Shown here piece by piece: positions 15,903-24,224 of a DNA stretch of 35,459 bases. Under the pieces are notes generated by a model. The model was not told the origin of the DNA and searched no databases. It saw nothing but the letters and a program-made list of their open reading frames with translations. The stretch is from assembly GCA_947259685.1 (NCBI GenBank), contig CAMYNC010000017.1, positions 1 through 35,459 of the forward strand, read 5' to 3'. Position 1 is the stretch's first letter. Each line of letters starts with the position of its first letter. A program made the translations under genes and the position numbers. The stretch comes from an uncultured Desulfuromonadales bacterium (lineage in GTDB: Bacteria; Desulfobacterota; Desulfuromonadia; Desulfuromonadales; Geopsychrobacteraceae).

Positions 15903-16123
15903 TATGTCTATAGAAAATGGAGGGTCCTGTCAAGGAGTAAAACGTTGTTTTCCGAAAATCAATTTCGCAGGGCGGAATAGCAGCGCACTGAACCATCTAC
16001 GTATTTTGCCGCTAAGTTGTCCCTTTAATGTATCATTTTTAGTCTGTTTCGCTGCTTTAACCTTTGATAATAGGATCTTATGAGGTTTGGTTTGGCTGCG
16101 CTGTTTTTTTCTTCAGAAAAATA

Positions 16124-16152
16124 TTTACAAACAGTTTGTTGTCGGATAGTCT
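16124..16152 (+). promoter_or_regulatory. Candidate sigma-70 promoter overlapped by a 13-bp palindrome
   Basis: TTTACA (16124-16129) matches the -35 consensus at five of six bases. A 17-base spacer leads to TAGTCT (16147-16152), a weak -10. The perfect palindrome ACAAACAGTTTGT (16127-16139) overlaps the -35 box and spacer, a position where a bound repressor would block transcription of the 16299 operon. Confidence 0.35.
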
Positions 16153-16172
16153 TTATTGGAAACGAAAATTAG

Positions 16173-16187
16173 TTCCGCTATGCGAAA
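16173..16187. promoter_or_regulatory. Candidate IclR-type operator
   Basis: TTCCGC-TAT-GCGAAA is an imperfect palindrome with five of six paired positions. IclR-family operators are short, AT-flanked palindromes of this general look. It lies about 20 bases after the candidate -10, so binding could block elongation. Speculative. Confidence 0.25.
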
Positions 16188-16298
16188 TTACTGATGGGCG
16201 ACTTGCAGTAGTGATGGCCAGTCGCAAATCGATCTTGCCGGTAGGCCAGGATGGCCATCAGGATCTCACAGTTTTTACATTACAAAGAGGGTAGGCGA

Positions 16299-18314
16299 AT
16301 GAAACCGATTGCAACTGTAGGCGTCGTCGGCGCCGGAACCATGGGCTCAGCGATTGCTCAACACTTTGTCATGAAGGGTCTGCCGGTGATTTTGGTTGAC
16401 CAGCAACAGGAGTTTCTGGAGCGGGGGGTCGGTTACATGCGTGACTCCCTGGGTGAGGCTTTGCAGCGAGGTCTGATCGATCAGCAGGCATTTGATCAAA
16501 TCCTCGGACGCCTGCATTGCACTACTAATCAGGCGGAGCTGAACAAGGCCGATCTGGTGATCGAGGCGATTTTTGAGAATCTTGCCGTGAAGAAGAGCCT
16601 TTTCGCCGAATTGGAGAAGGTGGTCAGCGCTGACTGTATTCTTGCCAGCAATACCTCATCCTTTCTGATCAGTGAAATCGCCGCCGACCTGCAGACCCCG
16701 GAACGGGTGGTTGGGGTTCACTACTTCTACCATGCAGCCAAGAACAAACTGGTCGAACTGATTCCTGGTGAGAAGTCGGCAGCAGAGATCGTCGCTGCTC
16801 TGGAAAATTTCTATGCCTTTTATGATAAGACTCCGATTCTGGTCAAAGACGCTCCGGGGTTTGCGGTCAATCGGTTCTTTGTTCCCTGGCTGAATGAAGC
16901 GGCCCGCCTCTATGAGGAAGGCTTCGGCAGCATCGGCTTTATTGATCAGGTTGCCTGCGAGGTATTCGGTGTCGGGATGGGACCTTTCGCGTTGATGAAC
17001 GCGACCGGCGTACCGATTGCCATGCATGCCGCCGATGGCCTGGCCGGTGAACTTGGAGAATTTTACGCACCGGCGAAGATTCTTTGCCAACAAGTCGAGG
17101 CTAAACAGGATTGGAACGTAGAGGATACCCAACTGTTGAACAATGGATCAGACCAGGCTGACGTTGTTACCCGCCGTCTGGTCGGTGCCAGCCTTGGGGT
17201 TGCTGCGCAGATGGTTGATGAGGGGGTGGTCGACGCGACCTCTACCGATCTTGGCGCGCGCGCCGGATTACGCTGGCCGATCGGACCCTTCGAACTGCTC
17301 GAAAAGCTGGGGGCATCACAGGTCAAAGAGATGGTAACAAGCGTCTTTTCTGCCTGGACCCTGGCATTACCGGACTGCCTGGCGGATGCAGCCAAAGCGC
17401 AAAGTTTGAGCCTCAACTGGGTGACCACAGAGGTCATCGGCGAGACCGGCTTTATTATTTTCGACCTGCCTGACCGGATGAACCCGCTCGGCGAGCAGGT
17501 GATGAGTCAGCTCGATCGCTGCGTTGAAGAGCTCAATGCCCGTAGCGATATTAAGAAGATCATCATTCACGGCAAGGGCAAAGCATTTATCGCCGGCGCC
17601 GACATCAAGTTTTTCCTTGATTCCATCGCTGCTGATGACCTGCCACGGATTCAGGCGTTCACCGAGTTCGGCCAGCAGGTGCTCAATAAGATAAGCGCAT
17701 CCGATAAGACCACTATCGCCTATCTCGACGGGTTGGCTCTGGGTGGTGGGCTGGAACTGGCATTGGCCTGCGATTACCGCATTGGCACCCGCAAGTCGAT
17801 GTTGGCGTTCCCGGAAACCGGCATCGGAATCTATCCCGGTCTTGGTGGAACCCAGCGGGCCAGCCGGCTGATTGGCGTTGCCCGCGCCAAACAGTTGATT
17901 GCCAGCGGTCAGTTTATCAATGCGAAAAAAGCTTATGCTTTCGGTCTGGTCGACGCCATCATTGAACCGGTTTTTGACTGGCGGGAATTGGCCGATCTGT
18001 CAATTGAAAAAGCCCAGCCTGGCCGCGAGGAAGGCACCCCGGAGGAGCTTGCGTTTGCCCAATATAATGGCGAGCTTAGCCATCCTCTGCTGACCCGTGA
18101 AGGTTCTGAGAAGCTTGCCAAAACCTTAGGCCGCAAGGCGCCGGTGGCATTGAAGACCGCCATGAGTCTAATCGATCAGGGGTTTGCCCTGGATCTTCAG
18201 GATGGCTTGCAATTGGAACTCGATGGTTTGAAAACCATTTTCGCCACCCAGGACGCCCTGACCGGACTTTCGAGCATTCTCAGCGGACAGAAACCGAACT
18301 ATATCGGTAAATAA
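16299..18314 (+). CDS. 3-hydroxyacyl-CoA dehydrogenase / enoyl-CoA hydratase fusion (dehydrogenase first)
   Basis: A 671-residue fusion. Residues 1-370 are the 3-hydroxyacyl-CoA dehydrogenase: NAD motif GAGTMG (11-16), SNTSS near 117-121, HYFYHAAKNKLVELIPG (H141 at the catalytic His position) and DAPGFAVNRFF. From about 380 is a crotonase domain: KAFIAGADIKFF, GGGLELALACDYR (E486) and FPETGIGIYPGLGGTQR (E506); both catalytic Glu are present. This order is the reverse of FadB. By family it hydrates crotonyl-CoA-type substrates and oxidises the 3-hydroxyacyl-CoA, so it could serve crotonyl-CoA or 3-hydroxypimelyl-CoA. The usual HFFNP after the catalytic His is replaced by HYFYH. GAGG precedes the ATG at 16299. 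Confidence 0.92.
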   Translation: MKPIATVGVVGAGTMGSAIAQHFVMKGLPVILVDQQQEFLERGVGYMRDSLGEALQRGLIDQQAFDQILGRLHCTTNQAELNKADLVIEAIFENLAVKKSLFAELEKVVSADCILASNTSSFLISEIAADLQTPERVVGVHYFYHAAKNKLVELIPGEKSAAEIVAALENFYAFYDKTPILVKDAPGFAVNRFFVPWLNEAARLYEEGFGSIGFIDQVACEVFGVGMGPFALMNATGVPIAMHAADGLAGELGEFYAPAKILCQQVEAKQDWNVEDTQLLNNGSDQADVVTRRLVGASLGVAAQMVDEGVVDATSTDLGARAGLRWPIGPFELLEKLGASQVKEMVTSVFSAWTLALPDCLADAAKAQSLSLNWVTTEVIGETGFIIFDLPDRMNPLGEQVMSQLDRCVEELNARSDIKKIIIHGKGKAFIAGADIKFFLDSIAADDLPRIQAFTEFGQQVLNKISASDKTTIAYLDGLALGGGLELALACDYRIGTRKSMLAFPETGIGIYPGLGGTQRASRLIGVARAKQLIASGQFINAKKAYAFGLVDAIIEPVFDWRELADLSIEKAQPGREEGTPEELAFAQYNGELSHPLLTREGSEKLAKTLGRKAPVALKTAMSLIDQGFALDLQDGLQLELDGLKTIFATQDALTGLSSILSGQKPNYIGK

Positions 18315-18323
18315 GGAGCCATC

Positions 18324-19589
18324 ATGAAAGCACGCGTACAGGGTTTCCAGGAAAAACAGGCCGGCAGCGGCGCTCTTTTTGAGGATATCTATTTGCTCGA
18401 AGGGAAGCGGACCCCCTTTGGTAAATTCACCGGCGGCCTCTCGACGGTCTCGCCGACCGACCTGGGGATTCTAGCCAGTCGCGCCGCAATTGAAGTGGCT
18501 GGTGTGCCGGCTGCCGATATCGATCAGACCATTGTTGCCAATATCGGCCAAGCCAGTGCCGACAGCTTCTTTATCCCGCGCCATATCGCCCTTTATGCCG
18601 GGGCTCCACTGGAGAGTACTGCGCTCTTGACCCAACGGATTTGCGGTTCCGGGGTCGAGCTGCTGGGGCAGGCTGCCGAGCAGATTGCCCTCGGCAAAGC
18701 CAATTTGGTGCTCGGCTGCGGTGCCGATACTATGAGTCGCTTTCCCCTCGCGTCCTATTCTGCTCGCCAAGGTTTTCAGCTGGGACGGCCTGAGTTCATC
18801 GATCTGCTTTGGGAAGCCTTGAACGATACCGCCGCAGTGCCGATGGGTTGTACTGCAGATAATCTGGCCAAAGAGTATGCGCTGACGCGGGCAGAGGTCG
18901 ATGCCTTTGCCGTCCGAAGCCAGCAGCGCTGCGCCGATGGCCAGGCGGCTGGTTTCTTTCAGCAGGAGATCGTTTCGGTTGCGGCTAAGGGAGTGCTGGA
19001 AATGGCAGGTTTCAAACCGCGTAAATACCGCTGTAACAGCCGTGACGGAGTCGCTGCTGATGAACACCCGCGGCGGACCAGCATGGAAGAATTGGCCAAA
19101 CTGCCATACGTCTTCAGTAAGGAGGGTCCAACCACCGCCGGCAGCGCTTCCGGGATCGTCGATGGTGCCGCTGCGTTGCTGGTCGCTTCGGGTGATTATG
19201 TTCGCGCCAACGGCCTGAAACCGCTGGGCAAGATCCGTGGTTTTGCTTCAACCGGTGTGCAGCCTGAAATCATGGGGATCGGCCCGGTGCCAGCGATCCG
19301 TTTGCTGCTCGGGCAGCTGGGGATGACCCTGAACGATATCGATCGGTTTGAAATTAACGAAGCCTTCTCCGCTCAATGCCTGGCCGTGGCCAGAGCCCTG
19401 GAGCTGGATGAGGACAAATTGAATATTAACGGCGGTGCCATCGCCATCGGTCATCCTCTGGGTGCGACCGGTGTGCGCCTGACGCTGACTTGTCTGAAAA
19501 CTCTGCATCGCGACAACAAACAATTGGGAATTGCTTCCGCCTGTATCGGTGGCGGGCAGGGGATCGCCATGGTTGTGGAGGCCTGCTGA
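18324..19589 (+). CDS. Acyl-CoA thiolase (acetyl-CoA C-acyltransferase), first copy
   Basis: A 421-residue thiolase. C107 in QRICGSGVE is the nucleophile, NEAFSAQ, GGAIAIGHPLGATG and CIGGGQG give the remaining active-site His and Cys. The N-terminus is about 20 residues longer than usual before the KRTPFGKF segment. It cleaves a 3-oxoacyl-CoA with CoA to acetyl-CoA and a shortened acyl-CoA. In this setting 3-oxopimelyl-CoA (to glutaryl-CoA) and acetoacetyl-CoA are the two needed substrates, and two thiolases are present to share them. AAGGAG lies before the ATG, 9 bp after the previous stop; the stop overlaps the next start by one base. Confidence 0.93.
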   Translation: MKARVQGFQEKQAGSGALFEDIYLLEGKRTPFGKFTGGLSTVSPTDLGILASRAAIEVAGVPAADIDQTIVANIGQASADSFFIPRHIALYAGAPLESTALLTQRICGSGVELLGQAAEQIALGKANLVLGCGADTMSRFPLASYSARQGFQLGRPEFIDLLWEALNDTAAVPMGCTADNLAKEYALTRAEVDAFAVRSQQRCADGQAAGFFQQEIVSVAAKGVLEMAGFKPRKYRCNSRDGVAADEHPRRTSMEELAKLPYVFSKEGPTTAGSASGIVDGAAALLVASGDYVRANGLKPLGKIRGFASTGVQPEIMGIGPVPAIRLLLGQLGMTLNDIDRFEINEAFSAQCLAVARALELDEDKLNINGGAIAIGHPLGATGVRLTLTCLKTLHRDNKQLGIASACIGGGQGIAMVVEAC

Positions 19590-20356
19590 TGCCCGCCGCG
19601 GATCAGAAAACCAGCCCGCGGGTGGTCGTGATCACCGGTGCCGGGCAAGGGATCGGTGCTGCTATCGCCCAACGTTTTGCCGAACAGGGCGATCGGCTGG
19701 TGCTGGTCGACGTCAACTCCGAGCAGTTACATCAGCTGGCCAGCAGTCTTGAAGGCTCCGGCTGTGAGGTTTTACCGCTTCGCGCGGATGTGGCTGACAA
19801 GGAGCAGGTGCAGCAGCTGGTTGCCCAGGTGATTGATAAATTTGGCGGTATCGATGTGTTGGTCAACAATGCCGGTATTATCCGTGACAATCTGATCAGT
19901 AACATCTCAGAGCAGGATTGGGATCAGGTGCTGGATGTCAATCTGAAAGGCGCCTTCCTCTGTTGCCAAGCAGTATTTCCGACCCTGAAAAACCAGCGCT
20001 CAGGAAAAATCGTCAATATCGTATCGCGCGCCTGGCTCGGCAGTATTGGCCAGGCCAACTACACCGCCAGCAAAGGTGGACTGGTCAGCTTGACCCGTTC
20101 ATTGGCGCTTGAATTTGCTCGCTTCCAGATCAATGTGAATGCCGTGGCGCCCGGTGCGATCGATAAGCCGATGACGCAGAGGATGCCGACTGAAGCACGC
20201 GAGCGACTAATCCGCATGCAGCCGACCGGCAAGATGGGCAAGGTTGAGGATATCGCCGCTGCAGTGGCCTTTTTATCTTCGGATGACGCTGAGTTTATTA
20301 CCGGTCAGGTGTTGCATGTCGACGGTGGCAAAAGCTGCGGCCTGTTGTCTCTGTAG
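19589..20356 (+). CDS. Short-chain dehydrogenase/reductase, probable 3-hydroxyacyl-CoA dehydrogenase
   Basis: A 255-residue SDR. The cofactor motif is TGAGQGIG (residues 16-23), NNAG near 93-96, and the active site is S146, Y158 and K162 in ANYTASK. S146 and Y158 are 12 apart, one fewer than the 13 in E. coli FabG, so the loop is slightly short. An Asp at the end of the second strand (VLVDVN) suggests NAD(H). The ATG at 19589 overlaps the thiolase stop (TGATG), so a longer reading starting inside the thiolase is rejected. Between two thiolases, it is a good candidate for 3-hydroxypimelyl-CoA dehydrogenase, leaving the fusion enzyme for the crotonyl-CoA branch. Confidence 0.9.
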   Translation: MPAADQKTSPRVVVITGAGQGIGAAIAQRFAEQGDRLVLVDVNSEQLHQLASSLEGSGCEVLPLRADVADKEQVQQLVAQVIDKFGGIDVLVNNAGIIRDNLISNISEQDWDQVLDVNLKGAFLCCQAVFPTLKNQRSGKIVNIVSRAWLGSIGQANYTASKGGLVSLTRSLALEFARFQINVNAVAPGAIDKPMTQRMPTEARERLIRMQPTGKMGKVEDIAAAVAFLSSDDAEFITGQVLHVDGGKSCGLLSL

Positions 20357-20362
20357 GGAGCA

Positions 20363-21511
20363 ATGATGAACGTTTATCTGGTCGAAGCAAAACGCACCGC
20401 CATCGGCAGGGCCCATCCCGACAAGGGGTTGTTCCGCGATGTACGGGCTGACGAAATGCTCGCCGCCCTGATGCGCGGCATGCTCGATGGGATGGCCGCT
20501 GGTGATGCGCTCACTCCGGCGATCGACGATATCTATATCGGTTGCGTCGGTCAGCATCTGGAGCAGGGGAAGAATATCGCCCGGCTTTCGTCACTGCTGG
20601 CCGGTTTGCCCGCCGCAGTGCCGGGTGTCACTATCAATCGCCTCTGCGCTTCCAGTCTGCAGGCGTTCAATTTTGCTGCCAGCACTATTTCCTCAGGCAA
20701 CGCCGAGCTATTGCTGGCCGGCGGTGTCGAGCATATGGGGCATGTGCCGATGGTCGCGGCCCTCGATTACAACCAGCAACTGCTGGAACGCTACGAGTTC
20801 CCCTTTACCAACATGGGCTTGACTGCCGAAAAGGTTGCCCAGGTCTATGGGGTCAGCCGTGCCGAGCAGGATGCGTTTGCCGTGGAGAGTCATCGCAAAG
20901 CGGTGGCCGCCCAGCAGGTCGGTCATTTTGCCCGCGAGATTATCCCGATTGCCGCCGGCGCTGCGCTTGTGGAGCAGGATCAGTCGCCGCGCCCCGGCAC
21001 CAACAGCGCCGGACTCGCCGAATTGAAATCGATCTTCATGGAGAATGGAACGGTAACGGCGGGGAACAGTTCGCCGCTCAATGATGGCGCCAGTCTGACG
21101 CTACTCGCCTCCGAAGCAGCCTGCGAGCAGCTCTCGTTACAACGCCGCGCCCGGGTGGTCGATTTCGCTGTGGTCGGACTTGATCCCTGCCAGATGGGCA
21201 TGGGACCGGTTCCGGCGATCCGTAAGCTGTTAGAAAAAACCGAACTCAGGCTGGAGGAGATCGACCTGTTCGAACTCAATGAAGCCTTTGCCAGCCAGGC
21301 TGTGGCTTGTATCAATGAACTTGAATTGTCCTTGCAGAAGGTCAACCCCTGGGGTGGAGCTACCTCTCTCGGCCACCCTTTGGGTTGCACTGGTACCCGA
21401 TTAATCACCACCCTGCTCAATGGTCTGGAATCCAGCGACAGTCGTTACGGCATCGCTTCACTGTGCATCGGCCATGGCCAGGGGATGGCGACCCTGATTG
21501 AAAGGCTCTGA
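20363..21511 (+). CDS. Acyl-CoA thiolase, second copy
   Basis: A 382-residue thiolase of normal length. C95 in INRLCASSLQ is the nucleophile; NEAFASQ, GGATSLGHPLGCTG and CIGHGQG complete the site. Two ATGs in a row (20363 and 20366) follow GGGAG; the second has the better spacing. It differs clearly from the 18324 thiolase (CIGHGQG against CIGGGQG, and a different covering loop), so this is not a recent duplication. One copy probably takes the dicarboxylic 3-oxopimelyl-CoA and the other acetoacetyl-CoA; sequence alone does not say which. Confidence 0.92.
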   Translation: MMNVYLVEAKRTAIGRAHPDKGLFRDVRADEMLAALMRGMLDGMAAGDALTPAIDDIYIGCVGQHLEQGKNIARLSSLLAGLPAAVPGVTINRLCASSLQAFNFAASTISSGNAELLLAGGVEHMGHVPMVAALDYNQQLLERYEFPFTNMGLTAEKVAQVYGVSRAEQDAFAVESHRKAVAAQQVGHFAREIIPIAAGAALVEQDQSPRPGTNSAGLAELKSIFMENGTVTAGNSSPLNDGASLTLLASEAACEQLSLQRRARVVDFAVVGLDPCQMGMGPVPAIRKLLEKTELRLEEIDLFELNEAFASQAVACINELELSLQKVNPWGGATSLGHPLGCTGTRLITTLLNGLESSDSRYGIASLCIGHGQGMATLIERL

Positions 21512-21519
21512 AGGCGATC

Positions 21520-21981
21520 ATGAAACAGTGCTCCGAGGTCGAACTGGAAGTTCGCTACGCCGAAACCGATCAGATGGGGATTGTCCACCATGCCAACTAT
21601 CTGATCTGGTTTGAACTGGCCCGGACCCGCTTTTGTACCGAGAGTGGCAAACCTTACCCGGAGATTGAAGCACTCGGCTATTTCATGATCATTACCCAAG
21701 CCCAGCAGGACTACCGGCTGGCTGCCTGCTACGGCGATCATGTTAGGGTCAGCTGTTGGCTCGATTGGGTCGCAAGTCGCAGTCTGCAGTTTGGCTACCG
21801 CGTCACTCGTGGCGAACAGGTCCTGTCGACCGGCTACACCAAACACCTCTGGGTTAAACGCGAATCACGGCGGCCTTGTAGTATGCCGGAGAGTTTGCGC
21901 GAAACATATCTCAAGCTTGCTGACCAGGCGACGGTTAAAGGTTCTAAAATCGATTTACAGGAGAAGATGCTATGTCTGTAA
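21520..21981 (+). CDS. 4HBT-fold acyl-CoA thioesterase (YbgC/FadM type)
   Basis: A 153-residue hotdog-fold thioesterase with the 4HBT signature [21 protein letters not shown]17 is the catalytic Asp. It hydrolyses an acyl-CoA to free acid and CoA. Its last 10 bases overlap the start of had. Ring-degradation clusters often carry such a gene, perhaps to free CoA when an intermediate accumulates; that role is an inference. The ribosome-binding site (GAAGGCG) is weak, so it may be made at a lower level than its neighbours. Confidence 0.9.
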   Translation: MKQCSEVELEVRYAETDQMGIVHHANYLIWFELARTRFCTESGKPYPEIEALGYFMIITQAQQDYRLAACYGDHVRVSCWLDWVASRSLQFGYRVTRGEQVLSTGYTKHLWVKRESRRPCSMPESLRETYLKLADQATVKGSKIDLQEKMLCL

Positions 21982-23042
21982 CCGCTTATCGTTGGATGAT
22001 GAATGGAGTGAATGAACCGCTGACCCGCGCGGAGTTTGTTGCGCAGCCCGAGGCGGGCGAGGTGGTTGTCGAGGTCGCCGGCTGCGGAGTTTGTCATACC
22101 GACCTGGGGTTCTTTTACGACGGCGTGCGGACGAATTCGCAACTACCGCTGGCTCTGGGGCATGAAATCAGTGGCCGGGTGGTCGCAGCAGGGGAGGGCG
22201 CCGGCGATTGGCTGAATAAGGCGGTGATCATCCCGGCGGTTATTCCTTGCGGGGAATGCGATCTCTGCAAGCGTGGTAAGGGGACCATCTGCCGTAGTCA
22301 GAAGATGCCGGGCAACGACATTCAGGGCGGCTTCGCCAGCCATATCGTTGTTCCGACCAGGGGCTTGTGTCCGGTCGACGAGCAACGCTTGAGTGCCGCA
22401 GGTTTAGAACTGGCCGATGTCTCGGTGGTGGCCGATGCCGTGACCACACCCTACCAGGCGGTCTATCAGGCGGAAGTCACCCAAGGAAGCCTGGCGATTG
22501 TCATCGGCGTCGGCGGCGTCGGCGGTTATTGCGTGCAAATGGCCAAAGCCTTCGGTGCAACCGTGGTCGCTATCGATATCGATCAGAGCAAGCTCGACGC
22601 CATCGCCGAACATGGTGCAGCGATTACCTTCAATGCCGGCGAGATCAATGGTCGCGACCTGAAAAAAGCGATCAGCGCCTTTGCCAAAGAGAACCGCCTG
22701 CCGAGTACTGAATGGTTTATCTTTGAATGTTCCGGCAGTAAACCAGGGCAGGAATCGGCCTACGGGCTGCTGGTGCATGGCGCCACCTTAAGCGTGGTCG
22801 GTTTCACCATGGCCAAGGTTGAAGTTCGCCTTTCAAACCTGATGGCCTTCCACGCCCGTGCAATCGGCAACTGGGGCTGTCTGCCTGAGCATTATCCAGG
22901 CGCTCTCGATTTAGTCCTGGACGGCAAGGTCGAACTTAAATCATTCATTGAGCAGAAACCGCTGAGCGAAATCAACAGCGTTTTTGCTGAAGTCCATGAG
23001 CAAAAAATGAAGCGCCGCGCCATCCTGGTTCCCGACGCCTAA
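21972..23042 (+). CDS. had: 6-hydroxycyclohex-1-ene-1-carbonyl-CoA dehydrogenase
   Basis: A 356-residue zinc-type medium-chain dehydrogenase. The catalytic zinc segment is [10 protein letters not shown] and GHEISG; the structural zinc site is [15 protein letters not shown] with four Cys; the NAD motif is [20 protein letters not shown]. The N-terminus ([12 protein letters not shown]) and [20 protein letters not shown] match what I recall of Had/BamQ. It oxidises 6-hydroxy- to 6-oxocyclohex-1-ene-1-carbonyl-CoA with NAD. Placement directly before oah and dch makes the assignment strong. CAGGAG within the thioesterase gene serves as its ribosome-binding site. Confidence 0.94.
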   Translation: MSVTAYRWMMNGVNEPLTRAEFVAQPEAGEVVVEVAGCGVCHTDLGFFYDGVRTNSQLPLALGHEISGRVVAAGEGAGDWLNKAVIIPAVIPCGECDLCKRGKGTICRSQKMPGNDIQGGFASHIVVPTRGLCPVDEQRLSAAGLELADVSVVADAVTTPYQAVYQAEVTQGSLAIVIGVGGVGGYCVQMAKAFGATVVAIDIDQSKLDAIAEHGAAITFNAGEINGRDLKKAISAFAKENRLPSTEWFIFECSGSKPGQESAYGLLVHGATLSVVGFTMAKVEVRLSNLMAFHARAIGNWGCLPEHYPGALDLVLDGKVELKSFIEQKPLSEINSVFAEVHEQKMKRRAILVPDA

Positions 23043-23074
23043 TAATAATTATCGATTCGTAAGGAGATTAGACA

Positions 23075-24220
23075 ATGGCTACAGCAGATCAGATTATCGA
23101 CGCAACCTCACCTGCCGAACTGATTGATCACAACCTGATCGATCGCGATGTGGAAAGCCTCTGTGACGGCATGGTGAAATACGAAAAGCGTCCGGCCAAA
23201 CGGCGCGACGGTTCGGTGGTTGAGGGGCTCTACAACGCCTGGATCATCTTTAACAATCCCAAGCAGTTCAACTCCTACACCACCGACATGGTCAAAGCGA
23301 CCATTCTGGCGTTCCGCCGTGCTTCGGTCGATCGCGAAGTCAACGCCGTGGTCTTTACCGCAGTCGGCGACAAGGCGTTCTGTACAGGTGGCAACACCAA
23401 GGAATATGCCGAATACTACGCCGGAAATCCGCAGGAATATCGCCAGTACATGCGGTTGTTCAACGACATGGTTTCAGCCATTCTCGGTTGTGACAAGCCG
23501 GTGGTCTGCCGGGTCAACGGCATGCGGATCGGTGGCGGCCAGGAGATCGGCATGGCCTGCGATTTCACCATCTCCCACGATCTCGCCAACTTTGGCCAGG
23601 CCGGACCCAAGCATGGTTCGGCGGCGATCGGCGGCGCGACCGACTTTTTGCCGGTTATGATCGGCTGCGAGCAGGCGATGGTCTCCGGCACCCTCTGTGA
23701 GCCGTTCTCGGCCCACAAAGCAGCGCGTCTCGGCATTATCGCCGATGTGGTTCCGGCGCTGAAGATCGCTGGCCAGTTTGTCGCCAACCCCACGGTGGTG
23801 ACTGACCGGTTTCTCGATGAATTCGGCCGGGTTGTCCACGGCGAATTCCGCACCGGCAGTGCTTTCAAGGAAGGGCGCGACCTGATCAAAACCGGCGAGG
23901 TCGATCTGAGTATGCTCGATGAAAAGGTCGAGGAACTCTGCGCCAAACTGATCGAAACCTTCCCTGAGTGCATGACCAAGAGCCTCGAGGAACTGCGCAA
24001 GCCGAAGTTAGAAGCCTGGAACAACAACAAGGAGAATTCCCGCGCCTGGTTGGCGCTGAACATGATGAACGAAGCCCGCACCGGCTTCCGCGCCTTCAAC
24101 GAAGGGAACAAGGAGACCGGCCGCGAAATCGATTTCGTCAAGCTGCGTCAGGGACTGGCCAAAGGGGTGCCTTGGACTGAGGAACTGATCGAGAGTTTGA
24201 TGCCAGGCAGGGAGGGCTGA
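23075..24220 (+). CDS. oah: 6-oxocyclohex-1-ene-1-carbonyl-CoA hydrolase (ring-cleaving)
   Basis: A 381-residue crotonase-superfamily protein, about 100 residues longer than simple crotonases, as in BamA/Oah. Segments include YNAWIIFNNPKQFNSYTTDM, GDKAFCTGGNTKEYAEYYAG, GMRIGGGQEIGMACDFTI and GPKHGSAAIGGATDFLP. It adds water and hydrolyses the C-C bond, giving linear 3-hydroxypimelyl-CoA; it is the standard marker gene for anaerobic aromatic degraders. AAGGAG lies 8 bases before the ATG. Between had and dch, it fixes the pathway as the Thauera/Geobacter type and not the Rhodopseudomonas cyclohexene-carboxylate branch. Confidence 0.96.
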   Translation: MATADQIIDATSPAELIDHNLIDRDVESLCDGMVKYEKRPAKRRDGSVVEGLYNAWIIFNNPKQFNSYTTDMVKATILAFRRASVDREVNAVVFTAVGDKAFCTGGNTKEYAEYYAGNPQEYRQYMRLFNDMVSAILGCDKPVVCRVNGMRIGGGQEIGMACDFTISHDLANFGQAGPKHGSAAIGGATDFLPVMIGCEQAMVSGTLCEPFSAHKAARLGIIADVVPALKIAGQFVANPTVVTDRFLDEFGRVVHGEFRTGSAFKEGRDLIKTGEVDLSMLDEKVEELCAKLIETFPECMTKSLEELRKPKLEAWNNNKENSRAWLALNMMNEARTGFRAFNEGNKETGREIDFVKLRQGLAKGVPWTEELIESLMPGREG

Positions 24221-24224
24221 AGCG

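Larger units (their letters stand above)
15843..16298. promoter_or_regulatory. Divergent control region between iclR and the ring-cleavage operon
   Basis: No gene is supported here. The region is more AT-rich than its neighbours, as expected for divergent promoters. It holds an ACAAAC...GTTTGT pair at 15869-15902, a palindrome ACAAACAGTTTGT at 16127-16139, an imperfect palindrome at 16173-16187, and a 9-base inverted repeat TGATGGCCA (16212-16220)/TGGCCATCA (16252-16260) that may fold in the leader of the 16299 gene. IclR and possibly one other regulator are expected to bind here. Confidence 0.6.
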
